From NCBI GenBank assembly GCA_022821545.1, contig JAJEDJ010000007.1, positions 25,830 through 89,829 of the forward strand: DNA of 64,000 nucleotides, read 5' to 3'. This DNA is from Caldilineaceae bacterium (GTDB lineage: Bacteria; Chloroflexota; Anaerolineae; Caldilineales; Caldilineaceae). This document shows positions 1 to 8,210 of the stretch, one piece after another. The notes below the pieces were generated by a model that was given only the letters and a program-made list of their open reading frames with translations, did no database searches and had not been told where the DNA came from. The position numbers were made by a program, and so were the translations under genes. How positions within the stretch are numbered: the first letter of the stretch is position 1; every line of letters begins with the position of its first letter.

Positions 1-773
1 CCGCGCTCGCGGTCGAAAGTCACCCCTTCGGCGGAGAAAACGCGTTCAAACGCGCCGTTGAGGATCAGGTCCTCGGGGGCGCCGTCGAGGAGGTCGCCCC
101 CCGCCGAGAGCAGCCACAGACGGTCGGCGTTGCGCAAAGCCAAGTCGAGATCGTGCGTGGAAAGCAGGATTGCCTGGCTGTTCTCGCTGGCGAGCCGGCG
201 CAACAGATCCATCACCTCCACCCGTCGGGGGAGGTCGAGGAAGGCGGTTGGCTCGTCCAGCAGCATGACCCGCGGCTGCTGCGCCAGCGCACGGGCAATG
301 AGGACCTTCTGGCGTTCTCCATCGCTCATCTCAACAGTCAGCCGGTCCGACAGATCTTTGGCGCGCACGGCGTGCAGCGCCCACTGAACGATCTGCTGGT
401 CCTGCTCGCTCATGGTCCCTGTCCAGCCGGTGTAGGGATGGCGGCCCAGGCTGACCAGTCCGTAGCCGGACATCGCGCCCACGTCGACCCGGTCTGTCAA
501 GACGATGCTGAGGCGGCGGGCGAGCTGGCCGGGCCTCAGTTCGTCGAGGGGCCGTTCATCCAGCCAGATCTTCCCTGACAGAGAAGGTTGCAAACGGGCC
601 AGCGTACGCATGAGGGTCGACTTTCCGGCGCCGTTCGGCCCCAGCAAACAGACCAGCTCCCCAGGCCGCAGCGAGAAATTCAGATCGCCGGCGATGACAA
701 CGGGAGCTTTGCGGGCGCGGCGATAGCCTATGGAGAGGTCTTTCGTTCGCAGCACGGTCCCGTTCGTCATCAT
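1..773 (-). CDS. btuD: Corrinoid ABC transporter ATP-binding protein (3-prime end cut by window)
   Basis: This is the ATPase subunit of a FecE/BtuD-type importer that would power uptake of a cobalamin-type corrinoid through the neighbouring permease. The frame is open to the left edge, so the C-terminus is missing. Reading from the ATG pair at 773/770 I see Walker A GPNGAGKST near residue 40, a signature motif in the variant form MSDGERQK, Walker B VMLLDEPTAFLD and a switch histidine in LSTHDLD. It follows the permease gene by 12 bases in the same direction and is the last visible gene of the riboswitch-led operon. Corrinoid specificity is inferred from that operon; siderophore ATPases look the same at this level. 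Confidence 0.88.
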   Translation of the reverse strand, partial: MMTNGTVLRTKDLSIGYRRARKAPVVIAGDLNFSLRPGELVCLLGPNGAGKSTLMRTLARLQPSLSGKIWLDERPLDELRPGQLARRLSIVLTDRVDVGAMSGYGLVSLGRHPYTGWTGTMSEQDQQIVQWALHAVRAKDLSDRLTVEMSDGERQKVLIARALAQQPRVMLLDEPTAFLDLPRRVEVMDLLRRLASENSQAILLSTHDLDLALRNADRLWLLSAGGDLLDGAPEDLILNGAFERVFSAEGVTFDRER

Positions 774-785
774 GCCAGCCCCTGG

Positions 786-1910
786 TCAACCAGCGAATGC
801 CTGCCGCAGATTGCGTTGGCGGAGAATCACCCAGATTACGACCGGCGCGCCAAGCAGAGCGGTCACAGCGTTCAAGGGCAGGGTAAGTTGACTGCCGGGC
901 AGCCCGGCGACGATATCTGCGCCGAGGGCCAGCGTGGCGCCCATGAAAGATACCGCGGGCAGCAGCAGCCGGTGGTCCGACGTATGCAGCAGACTGCGGC
1001 AGAGATGCGGCACCGCGATCCCCAGAAAGCCGATCGGCCCGCAGAAGGCGGTAACTACGCCTGCCAGCACTGCCGACGTACCGATGATTGCCAGGCGCAC
1101 ACGGCGTACATTCAGGCCGAGAGAAAGGGCGTAGGTCTCACCCAGAAGCAGCGCGTTCAAAGGTTTCATCAACAGATGACCGCCAGCCAGCCCCAACACA
1201 ATCGCCGGCGCCATGACCTGGAGCTGGCGCCAGGTGACGCCGCCGAAAGAGCCGAACGTCCAGGAGATGTAGGCTTGAATGCGCTCAACGACACTGAAAT
1301 AGATCAGCACGCTCACCAGGGCGCTCGTCGTATAGCCGAACATCAGGCCCAGGATGAGCAGCGTCATGCCGCTTTGCACTCTCCGGGCCACCGACATCAC
1401 AAGCAGCAGCACCAGACCGGAGCCGGCAATCGCGGACAGAGCCAGGCTGGCATCGCCCGCAAGACTGATCCCCGCCAGCAGGGTTGTGCTGCCGCCGAGG
1501 CCGACAGCCACGCCGGCCAGCAGCACGGTCAAAGCGACGCCAAGACTCGCGCCGGAGCTGATGCCCAGAACGAACGGTCCTGCGAGAGGGTTGCGGAACA
1601 GGGTCTGCATCTGCAGACCGCTGACCGAAAGCGCGGCGCCCGCCAGCATCGCGGTCAAGGCCTTGGGCAAGCGGAATTTGAGAACAATCGTTGCCCAGGC
1701 CTGCTTGGAGGCTTCCCCCCCCAACAGCACTGACACGATCTCGTCAAGAGGGATGCGAACGGAACCCACCGCCAAGCTCAACATGAATGCCGCAAGCGCC
1801 ACGAGGGCCAGCCCGGCGAGCAGCAGACCGGGGGCAAGGGAAAAGCCCCGCGTCAGCGAAGGATGGACCCGGATTCCGGACGATGCGAAGGGTACATTCT
1901 CTCTATTCAT
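786..1910 (-). CDS. btuC: FecCD/BtuC-family ABC transporter permease
   Basis: A 374-residue polytopic inner-membrane permease of the FecCD family. After a basic N-terminus it has many hydrophobic segments and the conserved region FRNPLAGPFVLGISSGASLG, typical of BtuC/FecC/FecD. Close to the C-terminus is GPIGFLGIAVPHLCRSL, the family segment that contacts the ATPase. The ATG at 1910 overlaps the end of cobU by 8 bases, which suggests translational coupling. Together with the ATPase and the lipoprotein it makes a complete type II importer. Assignment to corrinoids rests on the cobalamin riboswitch and on cobU/cobS in the same operon. Confidence 0.9.
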   Translation of the reverse strand: MNRENVPFASSGIRVHPSLTRGFSLAPGLLLAGLALVALAAFMLSLAVGSVRIPLDEIVSVLLGGEASKQAWATIVLKFRLPKALTAMLAGAALSVSGLQMQTLFRNPLAGPFVLGISSGASLGVALTVLLAGVAVGLGGSTTLLAGISLAGDASLALSAIAGSGLVLLLVMSVARRVQSGMTLLILGLMFGYTTSALVSVLIYFSVVERIQAYISWTFGSFGGVTWRQLQVMAPAIVLGLAGGHLLMKPLNALLLGETYALSLGLNVRRVRLAIIGTSAVLAGVVTAFCGPIGFLGIAVPHLCRSLLHTSDHRLLLPAVSFMGATLALGADIVAGLPGSQLTLPLNAVTALLGAPVVIWVILRQRNLRQAFAG

Positions 1911-2520
1911 CTCGCGTTACGGCTGCGTTCGCCGCCGACCCCGGGCGGACAGAGACGGGATGCCGGGGTTCGCCGCCCTTCAGTACAAGTGGAAGTCCGG
2001 CCACCATCAGGACCGCCCTGTCAGCGGCTGCGGCCAGTGTCTGATTCGCGTGACCCACGAGGTCACGGAAGGCTCTCCCTAAAGGCGTGAGGGGCGCCAT
2101 GCCGGTACCCACCTCATTTGAAACGACAATCAACCGGCTCGCGTCCGGCAAATCGTTCGCCGCTTTCAGTATCGCCGCGATCTCCCTGTCCACTTCGAGC
2201 CGAACCGCTTCAGCATAGGGGTCCGGACTGTCGACGAGCAGGTTCGATACCAGCAGCGTGAGGCAGTCCAAGACAATGGTCGCAAAGGTATGGGACTGTC
2301 CAGCGATCGCCTGCCCGACATTGCGGGGCGCCTCCAGCGTGCGCCAGTGGACGGGGCGCTCGGCCCTGTGTTTCTCTATGCGAAGGCGCATTTCGTCGTC
2401 GCCGGGTTCAGCGGTCGCCACGAAGAGCACCTGCTCCTGCGCGCGTTCTTTCGCTATACGAACGGCTTCCGCACTCTTGCCGCTGCGGGCGCCGCCAAGA
2501 ATCAGTATCAGATCCCCCAC
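1903..2520 (-). CDS. cobU: Adenosylcobinamide kinase / adenosylcobinamide-phosphate guanylyltransferase
   Basis: A bifunctional nucleotide-loop enzyme of 205 residues, the usual CobU/CobP length. It phosphorylates adenosylcobinamide and then transfers GMP to give adenosylcobinamide-GDP. A P-loop GGARSGKS lies at residues 9-16, followed by FVATAEPGDDEMRLRIEKHR, which holds the family histidine used for guanylylation, and then VLDCLTLLVSNLL. The start is a GTG at 2520. It lies between cobS and the permease gene and overlaps the latter. With cobS but no visible corrin-ring genes, the cluster looks like cobinamide salvage, not de novo synthesis. Confidence 0.93.
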   Translation of the reverse strand: MGDLILILGGARSGKSAEAVRIAKERAQEQVLFVATAEPGDDEMRLRIEKHRAERPVHWRTLEAPRNVGQAIAGQSHTFATIVLDCLTLLVSNLLVDSPDPYAEAVRLEVDREIAAILKAANDLPDASRLIVVSNEVGTGMAPLTPLGRAFRDLVGHANQTLAAAADRAVLMVAGLPLVLKGGEPRHPVSVRPGSAANAAVTRDE

Positions 2521-2557
2521 TGATTTCCATCCCTTTCGCGGCCAAAGACAAGGAAGT

Positions 2558-3319
2558 TCAGTCCCAGGCAGCCCAGTTTGCCGCCAGCGTCACGATGCAG
2601 ACGGTCTCACCGACTTCACACAGGGCGCCATAGATGTCGCCGGTCAGCCCCGGGATACGCGACAGAGTGAACCTGACAATAAGCCAGGCGCTGATGCAGG
2701 CCAGGACCACAGACGCGCCGGAAGCCGCGATGCCCACGGCGGGAGCGAGGATTCCCAGCGTCGCGGCGGCAATTGCCGTCGCTCCTGCGGCCTGGGGCCA
2801 GCCAGCGCTGTCCTTCATATCCCGGCCCAGCCCGGCAGGACGGGCATACGAGAACAGAACGATGCCGATACTGGTCAGCCAGCGCCCCACGACCGGCGCA
2901 ATGATGAGGGCTCCGGCGGCCCCGATGGCCCCGATAGCCGCGAACTTCAGCAGAAGCACTGTACCGCCGGCGGCGACTGCAAACGCGCCGACGCGCTCAT
3001 CCCGGAGGATGCGCATCCGGTCCTCCGGCGTGCGACCTCCCAGCAGGCCGTCCGCTGCGTCCAGAAGGCCGTCGAAGTGGAGAGCTCCGCTGCAGGCAAT
3101 CCAGACAGCCAGCAGGATTGCCGCCGCCACCGTTTCCGGGAAGACGGCGGACAGAAGCCTGTGCAGCCCGAACAGAAGCAGCCCCATCAGCAGGCCGACA
3201 AGCGGGAAAAAGGTCACCGACTTTCCCAACTCTTCAGGCGTTACTGTCCGGCGCAGGGGCGGCGGCACGATTGTCAGAAACTGAAACGCGACTACAACAC
3301 TGTTCAGAACTGCTCTCAC
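2558..3319 (-). CDS. cobS: Adenosylcobinamide-GDP ribazoletransferase (cobalamin synthase)
   Basis: An integral membrane enzyme of 253 residues that joins adenosylcobinamide-GDP to alpha-ribazole in the last stage of nucleotide-loop assembly. Family signatures are FQFLTIVPPP near the N-terminus, FFPLVGLLMG, and the acidic segment HFDGLLDAADGLLGG around residues 80-95, followed by RMRILRDERVGAF. Several hydrophobic helices follow. The listed start is a GTG at 3319; a start a few codons further in cannot be excluded. It lies between the binding-protein gene and cobU, all in one direction. Confidence 0.93.
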   Translation of the reverse strand: MRAVLNSVVVAFQFLTIVPPPLRRTVTPEELGKSVTFFPLVGLLMGLLLFGLHRLLSAVFPETVAAAILLAVWIACSGALHFDGLLDAADGLLGGRTPEDRMRILRDERVGAFAVAAGGTVLLLKFAAIGAIGAAGALIIAPVVGRWLTSIGIVLFSYARPAGLGRDMKDSAGWPQAAGATAIAAATLGILAPAVGIAASGASVVLACISAWLIVRFTLSRIPGLTGDIYGALCEVGETVCIVTLAANWAAWD

Positions 3320-3386
3320 GGGGCGCCCGGGCCTCCCGAACCGCGCCGACGCCGGCAGTCACATGGTCGCCGGGGCGGATTCATGG

Positions 3387-4628
3387 TCATTGGACCTGCT
3401 GGTAAAACCGGAGCTCGTGGTCCGGAAGCAGATGCGGGTGCAGGATCTTAACCAGATCCTTCAGAACCCTTTCGGGATGGGCTGCGCCCTCTTCGTAGTA
3501 GGCGTTGCCCCCGTTCGCGTTCACACGGGCATTGTTGTTGTACATGCGTCCACGTTTCAGCGGCGCAAAATCGCCGTAGCGGGGGTCGCTGTCGAGCACG
3601 TTTTCGACGGTGAACCAGAAGGAATTGTCGGGGTTGAGCCAGAATTCGGCCTCTGCCGCCACAGCATAGACCGACTCAAAATCGAGCGGCAGCGCACCCA
3701 CGTCCCCTTCATCCGACCAGAGGTAGGCGGCGCCGGCGTCGGCCAGCAGTTCGGCCATGTAGCTTCCGCCGCCCGAAACATACCAGGTGCCGTTGTAGAC
3801 GCTCCCGAGCAGTACCGAGGGCCGCTCAGTAAGGGTTGCCGTCAGTTCCGCCACTGCATGATATTCCGCCGCGACTGTGTCGAACTGCGCCGCGGCGTCG
3901 GCCTCCCGGTTGAAAAAGAGCGCGATGAATTTCATCCATTCCGCCCGGCCGAGCGGACTCTGCTCGACAAAGTCGCCGTTAAGGGCGACGGGAATACCGG
4001 CTTCCAGCAGTACAGGATGTGTGTCATAGTCGGCAAAACCGGTCCCGTAGGTCATCACCAGCGCCGGGTCCAGGTCGAGCGTCAACTCCACATTGACGGC
4101 CGCGCCGCCGCCGATTTCGGCGATGTCACCGGACTCAATGCGCGTGCGCACGACCGGGTTCGTTGTCCACATGTAGCTGTCCAGCCCAATCAGCCTGTCA
4201 ATCAGTCCCAGATCCTCAAGAGTGGGCAGATAGGTGGTCGACATGGCAATGATGTTTTTCACCGGCACTTCGACGATGGCGCCTTCAACGCCTTGAGGGG
4301 CCGGCGTGCCGCACTGGAGCAGCACGTAACGGAAGCTCTCCTGCGCCCCCTGCCAGGGATTGGTGACGGTAACGATCTTGTAGTTGTTGTGATACTCGAC
4401 GTCGAAGCCGGAGGCATAGGCAACCGAAAGCTTCTGTGGAAAATAGTCGACTGCCGGATCGTACGATTCGACACAACCGTCATGCAGATTCTGGTCCGGA
4501 GACGCAGCTGCCGAGGCAGAGTTGCCTGAGGGGGCGTCCGGCGGCGAGGACACTGCAGCCGGCTGTGCGACACAACCGCACAGAACCAGAAATGCGATGA
4601 CAAGAAGATAGTTTGGCAGACGTTGCAT
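3387..4628 (-). CDS. btuF: Corrinoid-binding lipoprotein, BtuF-like ABC substrate-binding protein
   Basis: A 413-residue periplasmic-binding-protein type 2 family member anchored as a lipoprotein. The signal peptide has a hydrophobic stretch ending in the lipobox LCGC at about residue 17. The body has the pattern LGLIDRLIGLDSYMW, then LDLDPALVMTYGTG and HPVLLEAGIPVAL, as in BtuF/FepB-type binders. I place the start at ATG 4628 because GGAGG sits 8 bases upstream; the frame is open further upstream, but that part overlaps the leader hairpin. First gene after the cobalamin riboswitch, so very probably a corrinoid binder. Confidence 0.87.
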   Translation of the reverse strand: MQRLPNYLLVIAFLVLCGCVAQPAAVSSPPDAPSGNSASAAASPDQNLHDGCVESYDPAVDYFPQKLSVAYASGFDVEYHNNYKIVTVTNPWQGAQESFRYVLLQCGTPAPQGVEGAIVEVPVKNIIAMSTTYLPTLEDLGLIDRLIGLDSYMWTTNPVVRTRIESGDIAEIGGGAAVNVELTLDLDPALVMTYGTGFADYDTHPVLLEAGIPVALNGDFVEQSPLGRAEWMKFIALFFNREADAAAQFDTVAAEYHAVAELTATLTERPSVLLGSVYNGTWYVSGGGSYMAELLADAGAAYLWSDEGDVGALPLDFESVYAVAAEAEFWLNPDNSFWFTVENVLDSDPRYGDFAPLKRGRMYNNNARVNANGGNAYYEEGAAHPERVLKDLVKILHPHLLPDHELRFYQQVQ

Positions 4629-4703
4629 CACTCTCTTTCCTCCAAGTTTGAAGCGGGTTGATGCCCCTGCCGCGTCACCCAAAACAGCCGCCAAAACTGA
4701 AAC

Positions 4704-4727
4704 GTCCAATCTCTGTCGAGATTGGAC
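4704..4727 (-). terminator. Candidate expression-platform hairpin of the cobalamin riboswitch
   Basis: A perfect 10-bp stem (GTCCAATCTC / GAGATTGGAC) with a 4-base loop lies between the riboswitch aptamer and btuF. On the minus strand it is followed by a moderately T-rich run (GTTTCAGTTTT). It may be a B12-dependent terminator, though the U-tract is imperfect. A second hairpin (GCCTCC/GGAGGC, 4744-4763) lies just upstream and may be the alternative fold. Confidence 0.4.
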
Positions 4728-4805
4728 GCTACCGGTCATGCTTGCCTCCCCACATGCGGAGGCCACACTCCGTCACCCAATCCACGAGATGTTTCAAGAG
4801 CACGA

Positions 4806-4972
4806 CAGAGGCGGTCGACCTGGCTTGGGAAAATCCCCACCGAATCTCATGCGAGATTCCCTTCAAACTTGAAGGGGAGCAGGTTGTTCTCCCTTACAGT
4901 TGCGGGACAGCGCCGGACTCTTACCGGCTTCGCCTTTTCAGCCCTGGTATCCGGACCATGGGCACCCCTGAC
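4806..4972 (-). ncRNA. Cobalamin riboswitch
   Basis: Reading the minus strand there is GGTGCC at 4966-4961, then GCTGAAAAGGCGAAGCCGG, then AGAGTCCGGCGCTG followed by CCCGCAACTGTAA. Downstream is a B12 box AAGCCAGGTCGACC at about 4828-4811. The order and spacing of these elements are those of the AdoCbl/cobalamin aptamer. It sits between a good promoter and btuF, so it should repress the btuF-cobS-cobU-btuC-btuD transcript when cobalamin is plentiful. Ends are approximate. Confidence 0.92.
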
Positions 4973-4993
4973 GTTCGATATTCAGTTGCCGAC

Positions 4994-5022
4994 AGTATAC
5001 AACCGGGGGCGGGGCCTTTCCA
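4994..5022 (-). promoter_or_regulatory. Promoter of the cobalamin riboswitch operon
   Basis: On the minus strand, a -35 TGGAAA (5022-5017) and a -10 TATACT (4999-4994) are separated by 17 bases. The predicted start of transcription, near 4987, falls just before the riboswitch aptamer, which fits its role. Confidence 0.6.
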
Positions 5023-5088
5023 AATGGGGCGGCGGGGCGTCAAGACCATCCGGCCAGCATGTTTGAACTCTTTGGGGGACGCCAACCT

Positions 5089-5117
5089 TTGAGCATTGGT
5101 TCCTCCTTTGGCATACT
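5089..5117 (+). promoter_or_regulatory. Promoter for the fmdB-hisZ-hisG operon
   Basis: TTGAGC (5089-5094) and CATACT (5112-5117) are separated by 17 bases, about 64 bases upstream of the first ATG at 5181. This and the riboswitch promoter are back to back, so the 4.99-5.12 kb spacer is a divergent promoter region. Confidence 0.5.
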
Positions 5118-5180
5118 GTGGTCAGTCGAAGCATAGAGCGCCTGGCGGGGCTGGGCAGCTGAGTCGGAACGGAGATCGAT

Positions 5181-5468
5181 ATGCCAATTTACGAGTATAT
5201 CTGCCTGGACTGCGACAACCGGTTCGACCGGCTCTGGCCAACTATGGCCTCCGCGCAGGACAGGCAGCCGGCCTGCCCTGCCTGCTCCAGCGTCTCCACA
5301 AAGCAGGCGGTGTCGCGGGTTGCCGTTCTGGGGGAACTGGGCGGACTCACACCGCAGGAAGAGAGCGCGTCCAGCGCCGAGTCGGCCAGAACGGCCTCAT
5401 ACACGCCGAAGGACCAGATCGATACTCTGCAAGCCAACAGCCAGCGAAAGCGCGAGCAGGGCAGATGA
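5181..5468 (+). CDS. FmdB-family zinc-ribbon protein
   Basis: A 95-residue protein that begins MPIYEYICLDCDNRF, the FmdB-family N-terminus, with a CxxC at residues 9-12 and a second CPAC after about 24 residues; together they should bind one zinc. The rest, from about residue 55, is low in structure and rich in Ser, Ala and Gln. FmdB proteins are thought to be small regulators, but the biochemical role is not established. It overlaps hisZ by 4 bases (ATGA), so the two are probably translated together; no functional link to histidine synthesis is evident. Confidence 0.88.
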   Translation: MPIYEYICLDCDNRFDRLWPTMASAQDRQPACPACSSVSTKQAVSRVAVLGELGGLTPQEESASSAESARTASYTPKDQIDTLQANSQRKREQGR

Positions 5469-6745
5469 ACGGGCACGTCCCCTTCGGAGTCGCCGACTAC
5501 TTCTGGGATGAAGCCAGCAGCCGGCAGAGCCTCCTCGATCACCTGATGGAGACGTTTCGCGGCTGGGGTTACGGCGACGTGATTCCACCGATGTTTGAGT
5601 TCGACTCGACCTTGAGCGCGCAGTATGACGACCGGTTGCGCAGCGGCATGTACCGCTTTCTCGACCGTGACGGCAGCACGCTTTCGCTGCGGCCCGAATT
5701 CACCACATCGGTGGCCCGCCTGGTGGGCGCCCGGCTTCACGACCGGCCGATGCCGCAGCGATTCTGTTACGGCGGCAGCGTCTTCCGCTACCTGGAACCG
5801 CAGGCGGGCCGTCAGCGCGAATTCTGGCAGGTAGGCGGCGAGTTGATTGGCGCTCCGAGCCCCGCAGCCGACGCCGAAATCCTGGCGCTTACCGCCACCG
5901 CCTTGAAGGCCGCCGGCCTGAAGGGATTTCGACTGATTGTCGGGCATATCGGTTACTATCGCAGTCTCCTCGAAGCGCTGGCGCTCAGTCCGCAGCAGAC
6001 AGAGCAGCTGCAGTGGGCTTTGGAGCGAAAGAGCGAACCGATTCTGGACGACTTTCTGCGGGACACGCCCCTGCGCACCGGTCAGCGCCAGGCTGTTGAG
6101 ACGTTGCCGCAGATGGTCGGCGGAAATGTAGACGGCATCCTGTCACTGGCCGAACGCCACATTCAGAACAGAGGGATGCACGCAGCTTTGCAAAACCTTC
6201 GTCGTATCGTTGACGCTCTGCTCGGTTACGACATTCTGGACAGCCTCATCATCGACCTGACTGAGATTCGCAATTTGGGCTACTACACGGGCATCTCATT
6301 CGAGGCGATAGCGCCCGGCCTCGGCACGGCGGTCGCCAGCGGCGGGAGATACGATGACCTTGTGGGCCGCTTCGGACCTTCTCAACCGGCGGTGGGGGCG
6401 GCCTTGGGCGTGGACCGGCTGTTGGTGGCCCAGCGGCAGGATGGGGCAGAGGGCCGCCGGCGGCAGGCTGCGCTGGCGCTGCCGCACGGAGATCCGGATG
6501 CCCTGGCCCAGGTGCAGAAGTTACGCCAGGCCGGGCTGCATATACAGGTTGACGTCAACAACCGGACTGTTGATTCCGCCATCGCCTATGCGGCGGAGAC
6601 TGACGTACGCGACGTCCTGGTCTGGGAAGATGGATTCCAGCATCACCGGCGGAACGGCCAGGGAGACTTTGTGCCGCTCGGCCAGCTCGATGAAAGCCGG
6701 CTGCCCGGCTGGACGGAAGCACGTCGAGAAGAGCCGTCAAAATGA
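5465..6745 (+). CDS. hisZ: ATP phosphoribosyltransferase regulatory subunit HisZ
   Basis: A HisRS-like paralog of 426 residues that lacks the anticodon-binding domain and acts as regulatory subunit of the short-form HisG. It starts MNGHVPFGVADYFWDEA and carries class II synthetase-like motif 2 (SLRPEFTTSVARLVG, then QRFCYGGSVFRY) and motif 3-like AVASGGRYDDLVGRFG with AVGAALGVDRLL. I chose the ATG at 5465, which overlaps the fmdB-like stop; the frame is open further upstream but that stretch is not HisZ-like. The hisG gene follows with another ATGA overlap, as expected for subunits of one hetero-octameric complex. Confidence 0.93.
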   Translation: MNGHVPFGVADYFWDEASSRQSLLDHLMETFRGWGYGDVIPPMFEFDSTLSAQYDDRLRSGMYRFLDRDGSTLSLRPEFTTSVARLVGARLHDRPMPQRFCYGGSVFRYLEPQAGRQREFWQVGGELIGAPSPAADAEILALTATALKAAGLKGFRLIVGHIGYYRSLLEALALSPQQTEQLQWALERKSEPILDDFLRDTPLRTGQRQAVETLPQMVGGNVDGILSLAERHIQNRGMHAALQNLRRIVDALLGYDILDSLIIDLTEIRNLGYYTGISFEAIAPGLGTAVASGGRYDDLVGRFGPSQPAVGAALGVDRLLVAQRQDGAEGRRRQAALALPHGDPDALAQVQKLRQAGLHIQVDVNNRTVDSAIAYAAETDVRDVLVWEDGFQHHRRNGQGDFVPLGQLDESRLPGWTEARREEPSK

Positions 6746-7530
6746 GCTCATCGGTTGCTGCGCCGTATCGCGGCCCGGCAGACACTTTTGAACAGTCGCA
6801 GCCCGCCGCGGCAGGCGGGCGAAGCGAACAGTCCCTGCTCTTTGCCCTGCCAAAGGGGCGGCTGGCACAGGACAGTCTATTCTTCCTGGCAAGGGCCGGG
6901 CTGTCGATCCCAACCGGCACGGAGAGCCGCAAACTGATTTTGCCGGCGGCAGACGGCTCGACCGGCTTTGTGATGTCCAAACCGCGCGATGTGCCCACTT
7001 ACGTCGAACACGGTGCAGCCGACCTGGGCATTTGCGGACTCGACGTCTTGCGCGAGACGGACCGGGCGGTCTATGAACCGTTGCTGCTTCCTTTTGGGCA
7101 CTGCCGCCTCAGCGTCGCCGGCCCGGCGGACGGGGCAGCGGTTCCACCCGGAGAGAGCGGCGATTCCGATGACCTTGCCGTGAAGCCGGCTTCATCTTCC
7201 AACTTGCCCGGTACGCCTTTGCGCTACATGAGCCAGCCCCGCATCGCGACCGAGTATCCGCGCCTCACCCGCCGTTTCTTCGCCGAACGGGGCGTAAACG
7301 CAGAGATCATCACGCTGGGCGGCTCGGTCGAGCTTGGGCCGATCCTGGGTCTCTCCGATCTGATCGTTGACGTGGTCCAGACCGGGACAACCCTGCGCAT
7401 GAACGGGCTGGTGGAGATCCGCACCATCCTGGAGAGCCAGGCGGCGCTCGTGGTCAACCGGGCCTCGTACCAGCTCAAAGCTGCTGAGATCAACAGGATA
7501 GTCGAGCGAATGCGTTTGCTGACGACATAG
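6742..7530 (+). CDS. hisG: ATP phosphoribosyltransferase catalytic subunit, short-form HisG
   Basis: This enzyme catalyses the first step of histidine synthesis, condensing ATP with PRPP. Visible family segments are FALPKGRLAQDSLFFLARAG, SKPRDVPTYVEHGAADLGIC and, at the PRPP site, LSDLIVDVVQTGTTLRMNGL. It has no C-terminal regulatory domain, which fits its dependence on HisZ. At 262 residues it is longer than usual for the short form. The excess is an N-terminal extension of about 30 residues and a Gly/Ser/Pro-rich insertion near residues 128-158 (about 7125-7215). It overlaps hisZ by 4 bases. Confidence 0.93.
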   Translation: MSSSVAAPYRGPADTFEQSQPAAAGGRSEQSLLFALPKGRLAQDSLFFLARAGLSIPTGTESRKLILPAADGSTGFVMSKPRDVPTYVEHGAADLGICGLDVLRETDRAVYEPLLLPFGHCRLSVAGPADGAAVPPGESGDSDDLAVKPASSSNLPGTPLRYMSQPRIATEYPRLTRRFFAERGVNAEIITLGGSVELGPILGLSDLIVDVVQTGTTLRMNGLVEIRTILESQAALVVNRASYQLKAAEINRIVERMRLLTT

Positions 7531-7626
7531 AAGGCCGGCCCTGACGGGGGCGGCTTACCGGAGTGGAAAAGCGATTCATTGCGCCCGACTCGCGGCCTCC
7601 GCGTCGGAGACGCCAAAGGGTTTCCT

Positions 7627-8178
7627 GTGCCAGAGATTACTGATTCACAGCTGATTGAAGGCGTTAACTTCGCCGCGCTACGCGCTTTCGGCGATGACCG
7701 CGGCCGCTTTCTGGAGACGTTCCGCAAGGAGTGGTTTCCGCAGCGCAGCTGGGCGCGCGTACAGTCGAACGTGAGCTATTCGAGCGCCGGCGTGCTACGC
7801 GGGCTGCACTTCCATCATCATCAGGTCGACTACTGGTTCTGCGTGAACGGTACGGTCCAGGTTGCTCTTGCCGATCTGCGGGCGGACAGCCCGACTTTCC
7901 GGCAGACAGAGACTCTGGAAATCGGCGAGCAGAACTGCACGGGCGTCTTTATCCCGGTGGGCGTAGCGCATGGATTTCTGGCGCTGACGGATGCCGTACT
8001 CACCTACAATGTCGACAACTACTACGACAATTCGGACGAACACGGCGTTGCCTGGAATGATCCGGAGCTGGCGGTGGACTGGAAGGGGAAGGCTCCGCGG
8101 CTGTCCGATCGCGATCGCGGGAATCCCTTCCTGGCTGACCTGCCGATCGATCATTTGCCGCGCTGCGGCTCAGGCTAG
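7627..8178 (+). CDS. rmlC: dTDP-4-dehydrorhamnose 3,5-epimerase-like protein
   Basis: A cupin-fold sugar nucleotide epimerase, about 183 residues from the GTG at 7627. The family core is present: DDRGRFLETFR, LRGLHFHHHQVDYW with the catalytic histidine, LADLRADSPTF, IPVGVAHGFLAL, a tyrosine-rich NVDNYYDNSDEHG and WNDPELAVDW. An upstream TTG at 7579 would add 16 unconserved residues; the GTG has AAAGGG upstream and fits family length. No rmlA, rmlB or rmlD is nearby, so the nucleotide sugar it acts on is uncertain; related epimerases act on several dTDP- or CDP-hexoses. Confidence 0.85.
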   Translation: MPEITDSQLIEGVNFAALRAFGDDRGRFLETFRKEWFPQRSWARVQSNVSYSSAGVLRGLHFHHHQVDYWFCVNGTVQVALADLRADSPTFRQTETLEIGEQNCTGVFIPVGVAHGFLALTDAVLTYNVDNYYDNSDEHGVAWNDPELAVDWKGKAPRLSDRDRGNPFLADLPIDHLPRCGSG

Positions 8179-8210
8179 TTCCCGGGTTGTTTGGCAGCGA
8201 GGGGGTACAG

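Noticed and set aside
588..1733. Long plus-strand open frame opposite the btuC gene
   Set aside because: Gln/Arg/His-rich composition, no domain; the minus strand holds a clear FecCD permease. It is a shadow of GC-rich coding DNA.
7532..7553. Terminator after hisG
   Set aside because: The stem is imperfect and no T-run follows.
8187..8210. TTG start for selA
   Set aside because: GTG 8211 has a good ribosome site and fits the family's N-terminus.
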